A stretch of DNA of 64,000 nucleotides from Siderastrea radians (taxonomy: Eukaryota; Cnidaria; Anthozoa; Scleractinia; Rhizangiidae): assembly GCA_964017195.1 (NCBI GenBank), contig OZ024898.1, positions 695,001 through 759,000 of the forward strand, written 5' to 3'. A program made the position numbers and the translations under genes. The notes beneath the pieces are model-generated. The model did no database searches, was not told the origin of the DNA, and saw only the letters and a program-made list of their open reading frames with translations. Every line of letters begins with the position of its first letter. Position 1 is the first letter of the stretch. This document shows, one piece after another, positions 44,801 through 53,044 of the stretch.

Positions 44801-47800
44801 ACGGCTTCATAGAGCCCGTTCTCCTCCCCTTCCACACCAAAAATTACTCTACTTGATTTTCCTTTTTTTCTATCGTTAGGAAAAGACCCTTGTATGCCTA
44901 ACCCGTGTCAGCACGCTGGCACGTGCTTGCAGGCTCATACTACTCGAGGATATCACTGCCTCTGCCGCCCAGGTTGGCGCGGATATGTCTGTGAGCGTAA
45001 GTATAAACATCCGAGTTATTGGTTTCCGAGTTAACTACATGAATGCAAAAAACGGATTAAGACGTGTGTTTTAGCACGCAAGCACGCTGTGCTCTTTGTG
45101 GTGAAAATAACGAAAAGCGGAGAAGTAAAAATTAAGTACTTTTTTGACGAATGAAAACTCTGTAATATTTGTCTGGAATAGAAATAGATAGGAAGGGGTA
45201 TTCATTAAGAATGCTTTCGGTAATGTGGCTGCAACTTGCCGTGATTTGGTTCCTTTTGGATCAACTTAAGCCCACTCCACCGAAAGCATTAGCAGGATTA
45301 GGAACTTCGATTGAATGTTACTATTTCCTTATTACTTTATTTTTCATATTTATTTTAACCAGGCGCTGATCTCTGCTATCCTACAAACCCGTGTTTTAAT
45401 GGAGGAACTTGTTACAATGCGTTGGACACCTACATTTGCCACTGCCCTCCACGATACACAGGAAACAATTGTACAAGTATGTAAAAAAATCTCGTCATCC
45501 TTTTAGCCAATTTACTCCCAGTGGCACTCAAGTTCATAACTAGAAAAGAAAAATATCTGAAAACGATATTGAGAAAAATATACGACAGAAAAGTAGTTAT
45601 TAGCTTTGACTTGTATTGTCACACCGAAGGAGCCTAAAAGTAACAATTTTATCATAAGGCTGTATTTTTTTTAATACTTTATTTAGCAAACAACTCACAT
45701 TACATTACAGTTGATAACAAAAAAAAAAACCGGAAAAGAAAGACAAATTACAATTAAGCCAGGATCTTATACAGTTGGTTGGGATTACAAATTACAAAAA
45801 CACGGAAAACGCTTTACATTATTGTACTTACAGATATGACTCGAGGTAAAGAGAAGTTCAGAGACGATCACCATATAATGCAATTTTCGCTTGTGAGAGA
45901 GCGAACCAATAATTAACGAACAGTACCCTTTTCAAGATGCCACTGTAATACAATTTTTTCCAGAATTCAAAAAGATCGGGTTTCTTTTCAAAACTTTTGC
46001 AGGTGTAAATGTAACGCTTCAAATATAAAACGAATAAATGTAAACTGCATTTTATGGGATCTGACAATCTGTACTTAGACAAGGGTCGAGGCATCCAAAT
46101 TAAAGCCGAGAAGGGCTGATGGAAAGGACGGAAGCAGAAGATCAGGAGAAAACGGCATTTGCAGGCGTTGGTTGCAGAATAAGAAGGGAGAAAATGCGTA
46201 AAAGAGACAGACGCCACAAATAAATGGCGGGAACCAAAAACTCGGGTACGAATTATGGGAAGTCAGATACCCTCCCTTCCCTTTCCCTGTTTGAAAGACT
46301 GAGTTCGATTATGAATAACATGTTTTGTTGCCCCCATTAGTTGACAAGTGTGAACGCTGTGACGTGAACGCGAACTGTGTAAATGGAACGTGTGAATGCA
46401 AACATGGATTTGTCGGCAATGGATTCATATGCAATCGTGAGTAATAGACAACTAAAACTGCTTGCAAAAGACAGTTTAACAAGGCATATCAGATGACTTC
46501 TCTTTTTAGATCAGAAAGCAAACCTATCTCGTATCAATTCAGTATAATGGTCTTAGTCAATTCATATCAATCTTCAAAAATCGATTTCAGTGTTCTGATC
46601 CCTGCAACTCGTAGCAGTTTCAAACAACTCAGCCATCGTCTCTCCTTATCAATTAAAAACCCGAATATTTTGTGAGATAGGCGTGAAGAATAGCCTCATT
46701 ACGCCAACAATTTCAAAAGCACAGTCTCGCATTCATCGTAGCGTAAAAGTCAGTTAAGGTAAACAATGGCCTTACCTCACATCTTCATACCGGGCGATTA
46801 GTGTCCGCTAACAATGGCTAAAAGTGCACCACAGACAGACCGAAATTAACTTAATCCTTTTATATCATATCAATAAGACAAATTTTACTCATCCGATTTA
46901 GCTGCCGGAGATCCGTGCCGACCCAACCCTTGTGAAAATGGCGGAAAATGTCATCCGGGACATGGTGGAAAGTTATTTGAATGCGTGTGCACAGAAGGAT
47001 TCACTGGTCCCAAATGTGAAGGTAAGATCACGGTACATGGGAGTTTTACTGTTCTGAGTTTTTTTTTTTTTTTACAGTTGAGATTAATTAAAAAATGTAA
47101 GGGAATTATAAACCTAATAAAATGTGGACGTAGTTTTGGTGTATCTGTGGTACAAGGTTGCTTTTCCTATAACTTTTTTACCTTTACCGTAGCGGTGATG
47201 AACTTCAGAAAATAGTTCAGAAAAGTCCCAAAGGCCGACACGCCTAGTGAAAAGCTTGGTAGGAGTTATAATAGGTTCTGTTATATGTTCTACTGGATTG
47301 CTAGTTACAGTTTGTTAGGTTGATTAGATTTTACGTCATACAGTTGCTCAACTGAGTAAAACAGTTGAAATTTTAGGTCAATAATAGTCGAACCTTTTAA
47401 ACGAAAACTTTTGGATAATGTTGTACCGGTGCACTTCAACCAAAGCAACAAAACTGATTAAAATTGAAATGGTTGCCCCCAAAAGAACGCTGACTCAACC
47501 TTGTAAGCCTTGCGACAAGCCTTGATTTCTCAAATGTAGGTCGTAAAAATAAAGGAAATGATCACCAAAGATCATGCTTGTTGACATTGGGGCATTACTA
47601 AGGGTTAAATTTCTCTTTGTTTTTTTTTTTAAGTCTCCAAGAGTGCCTGCCTTTCAAATCCGTGTGTAAACGGAGGGACATGCGTAGATGCTACAAACAA
47701 CGATGGCTCTCTTTTGGAAGGCGTAGTGTTTACAGACCACACCCAGTACAAGTGTGTGTGTCCTAAGGGATACGCAGGACAGAACTGTCAAAGTAAGTTG

Positions 47801-50668
47801 TGAATAAATAAATAAATAAATAAATAAAATTCAAGGAACTAAGACATCAGCGACGCCACTCCATCATACATGTTTGCTCCTGTTGAACTAACATTTTTTG
47901 TTAGTGACAGCAAACCGTGATCTTTATATTAAACGAAATTCCGGAAATGTACGGAGAATTGTTGGGCTCGTCCTTCAAACAGTTAGGACAGAGAATTTAT
48001 CGAGTTTAAAATTAAAGTATGAATATGAACTTCACATGTCCGTACGTCCATGCTATGCTTATCCTACCAATCATACCAATTGTTGTTTACAGAATTGGTG
48101 ATGACGAATCCATGCTCCTCTCACCCATGCGTCAATAATGGCACGTGTTTTGACGACACCAACAGTGCTGGGATGGATCTCAAACTCCTCAATGCCCTGG
48201 ACTTCAGGTGCTTCTGTCCGATTGGATTCAGTGGAATAATATGCCAAAGTAAGAATTCTGATGTACAATGTACTAGCACGCCAAAAGTACTGGAGTATTA
48301 AAGCGCAATCTAAGGGTGCGCATAAAATAGGAGCTCACAAAAAATGTGGCCGTATGCCTTCAGGGTCTGATGTGCAGCTATTTCTGATGTGCTTCACAGA
48401 TGTCTGTTTTTCTGTAGTACGTTTGAAGCTGAATTTTAGATGAGAATTGTATCTACATACCGCTTCAGATTCTACAACGAAACGGAGCAGAAATGCTTGA
48501 CGCTTTGCAAGAATTAGGAACAAAACCAAACCGAAAGCAAAGAGACCCTCTCAGAAACAATCGCATGCCAAGTTTGGATTAGTATTGTTTGCGGTCAAAA
48601 TCGTATTGTTTGTAATCCTAATCAGAGCACTTGACGCGAGATTTTGTCACTGGAAATGGGATTCGCTTCATGGTGTCAACTCTTTAATGAGCGTTTTGCA
48701 TTTTTGTTAAAACAGTCCCTCACTCAGCATGTCACTCGGGCCCATGCCTCCACGGTGGAACATGCCTTGACTCTTCTAATACAGCAGATGTGGCCTTCAA
48801 TGCTAACGGATACAAATGCCTTTGCGTTGAGGGCTACAAGGGAATAAATTGTGAAGGTCAGTGTTCATACTGAGATCAGACAAAGAAAACCAGTATATTC
48901 TACGTTATGGATTTAATAAGCTGTTATCTATGATTCTATTTTTCTAAACCGGATGCCAAAGGAAAATTGTATCAGTTGGGACGCAGTCCCTTACCAGTCT
49001 CTTCGGCACCTTTACTGTGACGAATTATCTGGAACAACATCAATTTACTGACATCAACTACCTAGTATCTTTAAAATAGCTTCACATTTTTACACTGAAA
49101 TAAATAACTGTCAAAAATAAAACATAAACAGCGGTAATAGACATTATAAACTTACGCATTTTTATATAAACTTAACGTTTCGTATGCTAGTCAACATACA
49201 TTTTCAAAAGTGACCATTACAATTTTGACACACCTTTTATACAATAGTGATAACGGGTCTGGAACCAAAATTAAGAAAACAATCTTAACAGTGAATCTAT
49301 AAAAAGCTACAGCTAATTAATAAAGCATCAGTTTCTCACTGCTGACGTTGACATTAAAAGCTGGCTTCAGTTCTTAAATTAACAATGTTTCTTTGATTTT
49401 GCAGTGGCAATCAGTTTAGCCCGACGCTAAAATGTCAAAATGATCCCACTTGTCAAATGTCAAAAATTTTCCCATGTCAAAATGTTTATTACCGCTGTTT
49501 GTGTTTTATTTTTGATCAAGCTACGATGGCCCAGAAACAAAAGTCTTTATAAATAACTGTCATTGCTGGATAACGTTTAAACGATAATTCTTTTCTTAAC
49601 TTGTACAGTTAGCTCAGCTTTTCCAGAAAAGCCTTCTCCAGTTGTAGGTAAGACATTTTCTATGTGAATCAAAATAATCTTGATTATTTACACTACGTAC
49701 TAAGTGCTTAGTACTGATAACCGTTGACTGTTAGATTTCTGAGCATATAAGAACCATAAGCCTTGTAAAGAGGGGCTACTCCAACGTGCAAAAAAAGGAA
49801 ATTTTACTTAATTCTATTAAAATACGTTTTCTTTAAGCAACCACCGTGCAGGGAGCAGTCAAACCAGTTCTTGTTTACAAACCGACACCTACAGGTGGGT
49901 CATTAAGCAAAGCGCTCGAAGGTCACTATCTCTCTGTTGTAAGGTTTTTCAGCATTTTTCTGAAAACAACTCCTTCTCTCTTTGTTCCAAACGACGGCTT
50001 ACAGGAATAGCAAAAGTGAATTCATAGCTAGCAAAAAGTGAATTCATGAAATGTAGGAAGCTGTAAGTTACAACGTTAGTTACAACGTGGCGTAATCTCT
50101 CTCTATCTCTATCTTTTTTTCTATTTTTGTTTTTAAGACTGCAAAGAATGGTTTTTGAGAAATCTCTGGTAACTCACCTTTTAGAAGTCAATCACTCCCA
50201 TGGTGAATCACAAGCTATTGCTGAATAACCTAACTGGAGCATTTCTATCGGTCACTTGCTCCAACAAGGAGCAAAATGACAAGATCCCAGCCATAAACAC
50301 AAACAAATAACAAAGATGTGTGTCTTACGTTCTAGCGTTACCTCTTGTGATGAAAGTTACTCCTCGGGTTCCAAACGAACCAGGACTTGTTGGAGCTGTA
50401 GTAGAACCACAGGAAACCACTCTACCTGTGAAACCTGTGGTCATTCCTATCAATCCCAATGCCGGTCTCACGGCAGAGGTTACAAGGCCCAGTCAAAACC
50501 AGATAGGTGTTGCCGTTCTTCCACAGGCACCCCAACCCGCTCCACCTGCCACCGGAAGGCCCTCTCCTCCAGGACCTTCAGTGATCCCTGTTTACGGTCC
50601 CCCTAGTTCAGTTGGTATGTTTTTTGTTGCTGCTTTGATTTTAAAGGATAAAATGAAGATGACGAAAT

Positions 50669-50708
<40 letters not shown>

Positions 50709-52093
50709 TTGTGAATTTGTATAGCGCATTTCCATGACACGATGATCAAATGCGCTTTACAATAAAAAATTAATAAAATTGAATTTAAAAATGACAAAAA
50801 TAATAATAAATAAAAAGAACATCGTGAATTAATTAGAAAACTAACTTAAGTAAGTGAGTTTAAAGAAGAGCTTTAAAAGAATCGACAGCTCTTGCATTCT
50901 TGATATTAGTTGGTAGAGAGTTCCATAATCTAGGGGCCGCCATAGAGAACGGACTCCCAGTGTACGATATGACCTCCATACAGCATCTGACATAAACTTG
51001 TGGACGGCGTTATCAGTATACTCCAGCTAGATGCCAACACGACAACATCAATTGAACAACAAGAACTACCTATACGTGTTCACCCGTCTGTTTGATAATG
51101 TTTTTTAAAGAACTTATTGGGACATTTTTAAACCTTTTCAAGAAAATTGTACCTGTACAGTTTCAAACATTAAACTCTCAGGTTCGAATACCTTCAATTT
51201 TTCTTTACTTCTACGTCGCTGTACTATACAAATTCAAGCCATTGGCAAGTTAACCCGTCAAGTGTGACAACATTTAAGATTATCCCTTTCTCTTTTATGC
51301 AGAAAGTAGCATCCCTGTGGCACCAGCTCACAGTCCGCCAAGTCCCCTTGGTTACCTTGTGCCACCCTCGTCACCTGTACTACCATATGTGGCCTCTCCA
51401 AACGTGGAAGCAGCATCGTCAGCACCGGTGTCTTCTAATGCAGCACTGATTGCATCGCCTCCAGTCCTCTCATCTCTGTTCCCAGGTGTAGCAGCGGCCC
51501 CAGCAGTTGCCGAGGCACCCGCCATTGTCATGCCACCGGGGCTGAAACCACCCCCAGGAAACGGTCCCTTAAATCTGGGCGTCCCAAGTGGGTTCCGTCG
51601 TCTTCAGGATCCAGCCCATCAACAAAGTTCATATCAGAGACAACCTACTTATCAGCCTGATTATGCAGGATATTATAATGATGAAAGACGCAGGACAGCC
51701 GCCCGGCGTCAATTACTACAAGGCTACCGAAACTCACTGAATTCTTATTCCCAAAGACAATGGGCCTTAAATCGCTATTACCCAACAAGTAATTATCAAA
51801 GAATGGATATCACTCCATCCAAGGACACGATTCAAAGAAGATACAGACAAACAGACGATGCGGACCTTCATGATCAAGGTAACCCCAAACTGCATAAATC
51901 GAGAGGAGAAATAAGTTGTGATTTTACCAAGATTTAGAAATGGTTAAATTATCAGAGTAGAATGAATGAATCATCAAGTAGTAAGTAAATGCAACCATTT
52001 TGCATGGACTAATTCTTTGTTAGTAAAATGTTATGAGGGATATCACTGATAACCTGAGAACCAATCAGGGCGCGTGAAACTAGTAATAATAAC

Positions 52094-52132
<39 letters not shown>

Positions 52133-52382
52133 CACCACTCTATACAGTAGTGAGTAATATCCCACAGCAATAAAATGTTGCCCCGTTTTCTTTTTGTAGT
52201 GTTATTATTTCATATGTTTAGTGCACTATTATAATTACATTGATTTTGATATCAGTTTGAATAAATGTTTAATAATATCTGACTATAATTTTTTCTATTT
52301 TTCAACAGGTTCAGAATTAAAGACTTCAAAGGATAGATCAAAAGAACATAAACACGAAAAAGGCTCAAAGAAAGTACACTAG
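26328..52382 (+). CDS. Gene C: secreted multi-EGF protein with Pro- and Arg/Tyr-rich tail, complete, 31 exons, 1498 aa
   Basis: Exon 1 (26328-26835) encodes a signal peptide, an EKRF dibasic site (53-56), an Arg-rich part and an acidic end. Exons 2-26 carry 25 EGF-like modules, one each; exon 22 is the compact type, exon 5 has eight cysteines and exons 24-26 have long loops. Exons 27-29 (49609-50614) are Pro/Val-rich, exon 30 (51303-51878) goes from Pro/Ala-rich to Tyr/Gln/Arg-rich, and exon 31 ends basic with TAG. Every border is phase 1, and the exon sum is 1499 codons with the stop. No transmembrane segment is seen. A secreted structural or adhesive role is an inference from the composition. 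Intron 9 (5.7 kb) holds most of the mobile elements. Gene B lies head-to-head upstream and gene D downstream on the same strand. Confidence 0.86.
28097..28213 (+). CDS. Gene C exon 2: basic EGF-like module
   Basis: [12 protein letters not shown], then [12 protein letters not shown] and GKRCQ: an unusually Arg-rich EGF module, perhaps heparan-binding (inference). Acceptor CACAG, donor GTTTTG (weak). Confidence 0.83.
28355..28468 (+). CDS. Gene C exon 3: EGF-like module
   Basis: [24 protein letters not shown] fits the Asx-hydroxylation pattern; GETCE. Acceptor TTCAG, donor GTAAGT. Confidence 0.88.
29315..29425 (+). CDS. Gene C exon 4: EGF-like module
   Basis: [12 protein letters not shown] carries both O-glucose and O-fucose consensus; FQCSC, GKKCQ. 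Acceptor TTTAG, donor GTGGTA (weak). Confidence 0.85.
29603..29784. mobile_element. Fold-back element
   Basis: AAACAATAGAGTCCTTCTGT pairs with the right end; inner arms share GAACATCAAATTT and AGGTT/AACCT segments around a loop of about 40 bases. It lies in gene C intron 4 and is non-coding. Confidence 0.6.
30257..30373 (+). CDS. Gene C exon 5: atypical EGF module with eight cysteines
   Basis: [12 protein letters not shown] and FECIC are normal, but the end reads [13 protein letters not shown] in place of the usual GYxGxxCE. Frame, acceptor (TACAG) and donor (GTAAGT) are good. Confidence 0.83.
30628..30655. repeat. AAT microsatellite
   Basis: About nine AAT units in gene C intron 5. Confidence 0.85.
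30956..31084 (+). CDS. Gene C exon 6: EGF-like module
   Basis: A longer N-terminal flank (TAKHTDLEY) precedes [22 protein letters not shown]. Acceptor CCAG, donor GTAAAA. Confidence 0.87.
31411..31651. repeat. G-rich interspersed repeat, copy 2
   Basis: Same order of parts as 9246-9497: GGGAGACCGGGAGAAAAGGG, then CAATATTTCGCAA twice, then GGAGCCAACAAATACAG and a poly-C end. It is on the same strand as copy 1. Confidence 0.7.
31765..31875 (+). CDS. Gene C exon 7: EGF-like module
   Basis: [12 protein letters not shown] (O-glucose and O-fucose consensus), YSCLC, GQNCE. Acceptor TGTAG, donor GTATGT. Confidence 0.88.
32197..32310 (+). CDS. Gene C exon 8: EGF-like module
   Basis: [13 protein letters not shown] has one extra residue between Cys1 and Cys2; YKCRC, GVNCE. 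Acceptor ACCAG, donor GTAAAG. Confidence 0.88.
32559..32669 (+). CDS. Gene C exon 9: EGF-like module
   Basis: [22 protein letters not shown]. Acceptor CACAAG, donor GTAAGA. The 5.7-kb repeat-filled intron follows. Confidence 0.87.
32815..33195. repeat. 381-base direct repeat, left copy
   Basis: CAAAGTATTATTGCGGCACA to CGTTCCCTTTCT. It is about 97 percent identical by eye to 33695-34076. An open frame runs on its minus strand, but no family is recognised. Confidence 0.8.
33196..33694 (+). mobile_element. 5'-truncated Penelope-like element, copy 1 (tentative)
   Basis: The coding end reads [19 protein letters not shown], then [29 protein letters not shown] and a stop, which resembles the end of a GIY-YIG endonuclease of Penelope-like elements. 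The non-coding end includes GATGACTTCCGCTCAGGTTG and CACTCACCCGGACGATCACA. The rest of the element is missing. Confidence 0.6.
33695..34076. repeat. 382-base direct repeat, right copy
   Basis: The second copy of 32815-33195, starting exactly where the Penelope-like piece ends. It continues rightwards into unique sequence (CATTTCCAACAGTGATG). Confidence 0.8.
35010..36194. mobile_element. DNA transposon remnant with short inverted repeats and 5-base duplication
   Basis: Starts CAGGGACCGCGCG and ends CGCGCGGTCCCTG; TACAT flanks both ends (35005-35009 and 36195-36199). Subterminal TTAGCCCCCCCACTTT also matches, inverted (left GGGGGGCTTTAGCC-type region). No transposase frame is seen, so it is non-autonomous. 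Family not fixed. Confidence 0.7.
36579..37121 (+). mobile_element. 5'-truncated Penelope-like element, copy 2 (tentative)
   Basis: Nearly the same as 33203-33690 (for example NRCQQ in place of NRWQQ). Its left end carries AATTGTGATCGTCCGG and TAGTCCTGAGAAGGACTACA, an inverted short copy of its right end, as often seen in this element class. Confidence 0.6.
38349..38462 (+). CDS. Gene C exon 10: EGF-like module
   Basis: [22 protein letters not shown]. Acceptor CATAG, donor GTAAGC. Confidence 0.88.
38887..38997 (+). CDS. Gene C exon 11: EGF-like module
   Basis: [22 protein letters not shown]. The usual NGG is NEG. Acceptor TTCAG, donor GTAGGA. Confidence 0.88.
39562..39675 (+). CDS. Gene C exon 12: EGF-like module
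   Basis: [22 protein letters not shown]. Acceptor TTTAG, donor GTAAGC. Confidence 0.88.
40301..40411 (+). CDS. Gene C exon 13: EGF-like module
   Basis: [22 protein letters not shown]. Acceptor TTTAG, donor GTAGGA. Confidence 0.88.
40944..41057 (+). CDS. Gene C exon 14: EGF-like module
   Basis: [23 protein letters not shown]. Acceptor AACAG, donor GTAGGG. Confidence 0.88.
41641..41720. repeat. T-rich low-complexity tract
   Basis: TTTTG repeats followed by T runs in gene C intron 14; no further signal. Confidence 0.6.
41846..41956 (+). CDS. Gene C exon 15: EGF-like module
   Basis: [32 protein letters not shown] fits the O-GlcNAc pattern. Acceptor TTCAG, donor GTACGT. Confidence 0.88.
42566..42682 (+). 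CDS. Gene C exon 16: EGF-like module
   Basis: [22 protein letters not shown]; the Cys3-Cys4 loop is [10 protein letters not shown]. Acceptor CACAG, donor GTGAGT. Confidence 0.88.
43143..43371. repeat. Tandem duplication, unit about 115 bases
   Basis: Two copies of a unit holding CCTAAAATAATGGTCCAGTT and GGTCAGGATGGAAACAGATT differ by only a few bases. It is in gene C intron 16. Confidence 0.85.
43789..43902 (+). CDS. Gene C exon 17: EGF-like module
   Basis: [13 protein letters not shown] has one extra residue between Cys1 and Cys2; LACQC, GSHCE. Acceptor TTTAG, donor GTAAGT. Confidence 0.88.
43984..44094 (+). CDS. Gene C exon 18: EGF-like module
   Basis: [12 protein letters not shown] (O-glucose consensus), FECDC, GKTCE. 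The intron before it is only 81 bases, the shortest in the window. Acceptor TATAG, donor GTGAAA. Confidence 0.88.
44427..44546 (+). CDS. Gene C exon 19: EGF-like module
   Basis: [22 protein letters not shown]; Cys3-Cys4 loop [10 protein letters not shown]. Acceptor GACAG, donor GTAAGA. Confidence 0.88.
44880..44996 (+). CDS. Gene C exon 20: EGF-like module
   Basis: [22 protein letters not shown]. Acceptor GTTAG, donor GTAAGT. Confidence 0.88.
45363..45476 (+). CDS. Gene C exon 21: EGF-like module
   Basis: [23 protein letters not shown]. Acceptor ACCAG, donor GTATGT. Confidence 0.87.
46341..46436 (+). CDS. Gene C exon 22: compact EGF module (second type)
   Basis: DKCERC...[10 protein letters not shown]...GNGFIC. 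It is close to gene B exons 13 and 18 and the only compact module in gene C. NGT is a possible N-glycosylation site. Acceptor TTAG, donor GTGAGT. Confidence 0.88.
46902..47021 (+). CDS. Gene C exon 23: EGF-like module
   Basis: [22 protein letters not shown]. Acceptor TTTAG, donor GTAAGA. Confidence 0.88.
47634..47792 (+). CDS. Gene C exon 24: EGF-like module with long loop
   Basis: [12 protein letters not shown], then about 25 residues to YKCVC, then GQNCQ. Acceptor TTTAAG, donor GTAAGT. Confidence 0.87.
47801..47829. repeat. AAAT microsatellite
   Basis: About seven AAAT units just after the donor of gene C exon 24. Confidence 0.8.
48093..48248 (+). CDS. Gene C exon 25: EGF-like module with long loop
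   Basis: [12 protein letters not shown], a Cys3-Cys4 loop of about 23 residues (contains [12 protein letters not shown]), FRCFC, GIICQ. Acceptor TACAG, donor GTAAGA. Confidence 0.87.
48716..48856 (+). CDS. Gene C exon 26: EGF-like module with long loop, last EGF
   Basis: [12 protein letters not shown] (O-glucose and O-fucose consensus), a loop of about 18 residues, YKCLC, GINCE. Acceptor AACAG, donor GTCAGT (weak). Confidence 0.86.
49100..49562. mobile_element. Inverted-repeat insertion with 14-base direct repeat
   Basis: ATAAATAACTGTCA occurs at 49100-49113 and 49549-49562. Inside, TCAAAAATAAAACATAAACA with AGCGGTAATA on the left pairs with TATTACCGCTGTTTGTGTTT on the right. Possibly a retroposed or fold-back element; class unknown. 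Confidence 0.55.
49609..49647 (+). CDS. Gene C exon 27: mini-exon, linker
   Basis: 39 bases, encodes [13 protein letters not shown]. Acceptor TACAG, donor GTAAGA, phase 1 on both sides. It starts the Pro-rich tail. Confidence 0.75.
   Translation, partial: LAQLFQKSLLQL
49838..49894 (+). CDS. Gene C exon 28: mini-exon, linker
   Basis: 57 bases, encodes [19 protein letters not shown]. Acceptor TTTAAG, donor GTGGGT. Confidence 0.75.
50336..50614 (+). CDS. Gene C exon 29: Pro/Val-rich region
   Basis: Encodes repeats such as [25 protein letters not shown] and [12 protein letters not shown]; no cysteine. Acceptor TTCTAG, donor GTATGT. Confidence 0.82.
50671..51000 (-). mobile_element. 3' fragment of a CR1/L2-like LINE
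   Basis: On the minus strand [20 protein letters not shown] and [11 protein letters not shown] then stop is the usual end of such reverse transcriptase proteins. The 3' UTR has GCGCTATACAAATTCAC and an ATT-repeat tail (50671-50709). It is in gene C intron 29. Confidence 0.75.
51303..51878 (+). CDS. Gene C exon 30: Pro/Ala-rich then Tyr/Gln/Arg-rich region
   Basis: The first half is Pro/Ser/Ala-rich ([26 protein letters not shown]). The second half is rich in Tyr, Gln and Arg ([40 protein letters not shown]). No cysteine. Acceptor TGCAG, donor GTAACC. Confidence 0.85.
52081..52132. repeat. AAT microsatellite
   Basis: About 16 units with one AAC, in gene C intron 30. The sequence on each side, GGGATATCACT and AGTGAGTAATATCCC, may pair. 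Confidence 0.8.
52309..52382 (+). CDS. Gene C exon 31: basic C-terminus and stop
   Basis: Encodes [20 protein letters not shown] and KVH, then TAG. Acceptor AACAG after a T-rich tract. Confidence 0.82.
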
Positions 52383-52664
52383 AAATGTCTTCCACAAAAT
52401 TCATCGATGTAAAATTATACGAAAGCAGAAATTATCAAGTGTATTTTATATTCTCTCCATCGATAAAAGGAAATTAGAAGCATCATCATCACCATCATTA
52501 TCATAAACGTTATTTAAGTGTCGAACTGAACTACTAGCAAATTACAGGTAATTCACTAATCGGGGACACTGTTCAAAAAATACTCTTAAGAGAAATACTA
52601 TTGCTCATTTGAATGTGAATCAAAGTTCTGCTCGTGTACGTATTTGACCTCGAATTTTGATATA

Positions 52665-52670
52665 AATAAA
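52665..52670 (+). promoter_or_regulatory. Candidate polyadenylation signal of gene C
   Basis: AATAAA 283 bases after the gene C stop. It is the first AATAAA after the stop. Another lies in the duplicated block near 53523. Confidence 0.4.
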
Positions 52671-53044
52671 AGGTTTGTAGATACAATTTTAAGTTTATTG
52701 ACATTGAAACCCAGTGCAAATTAAATGATCTTTGAAAAAGCGAAATGTAATTTCCTTTTGGGTGTGGATGGCTATTGATAATTGTGCTGATTTCCTCAAA
52801 GGAAGCGACAGCTTTACACTGATAAAAAATTTGATCAGTCACCTTAACCATGTCCAAATTGCCTGCTTTTCTTTCCATGATTATCAAGAGAGCTTCCATG
52901 GAAAAATGCATTTACGGTGTAGTCAAGCTATTAACTTAGGCACTCCGCACCCCCCTCCCCCCCCCCCCGATGGTCAAAAAAGAACTTATGTTTGTTGCGA
53001 AAGTATGCACAGATGTTTGTTTACGGACAAATTTCTGTTCAGAT

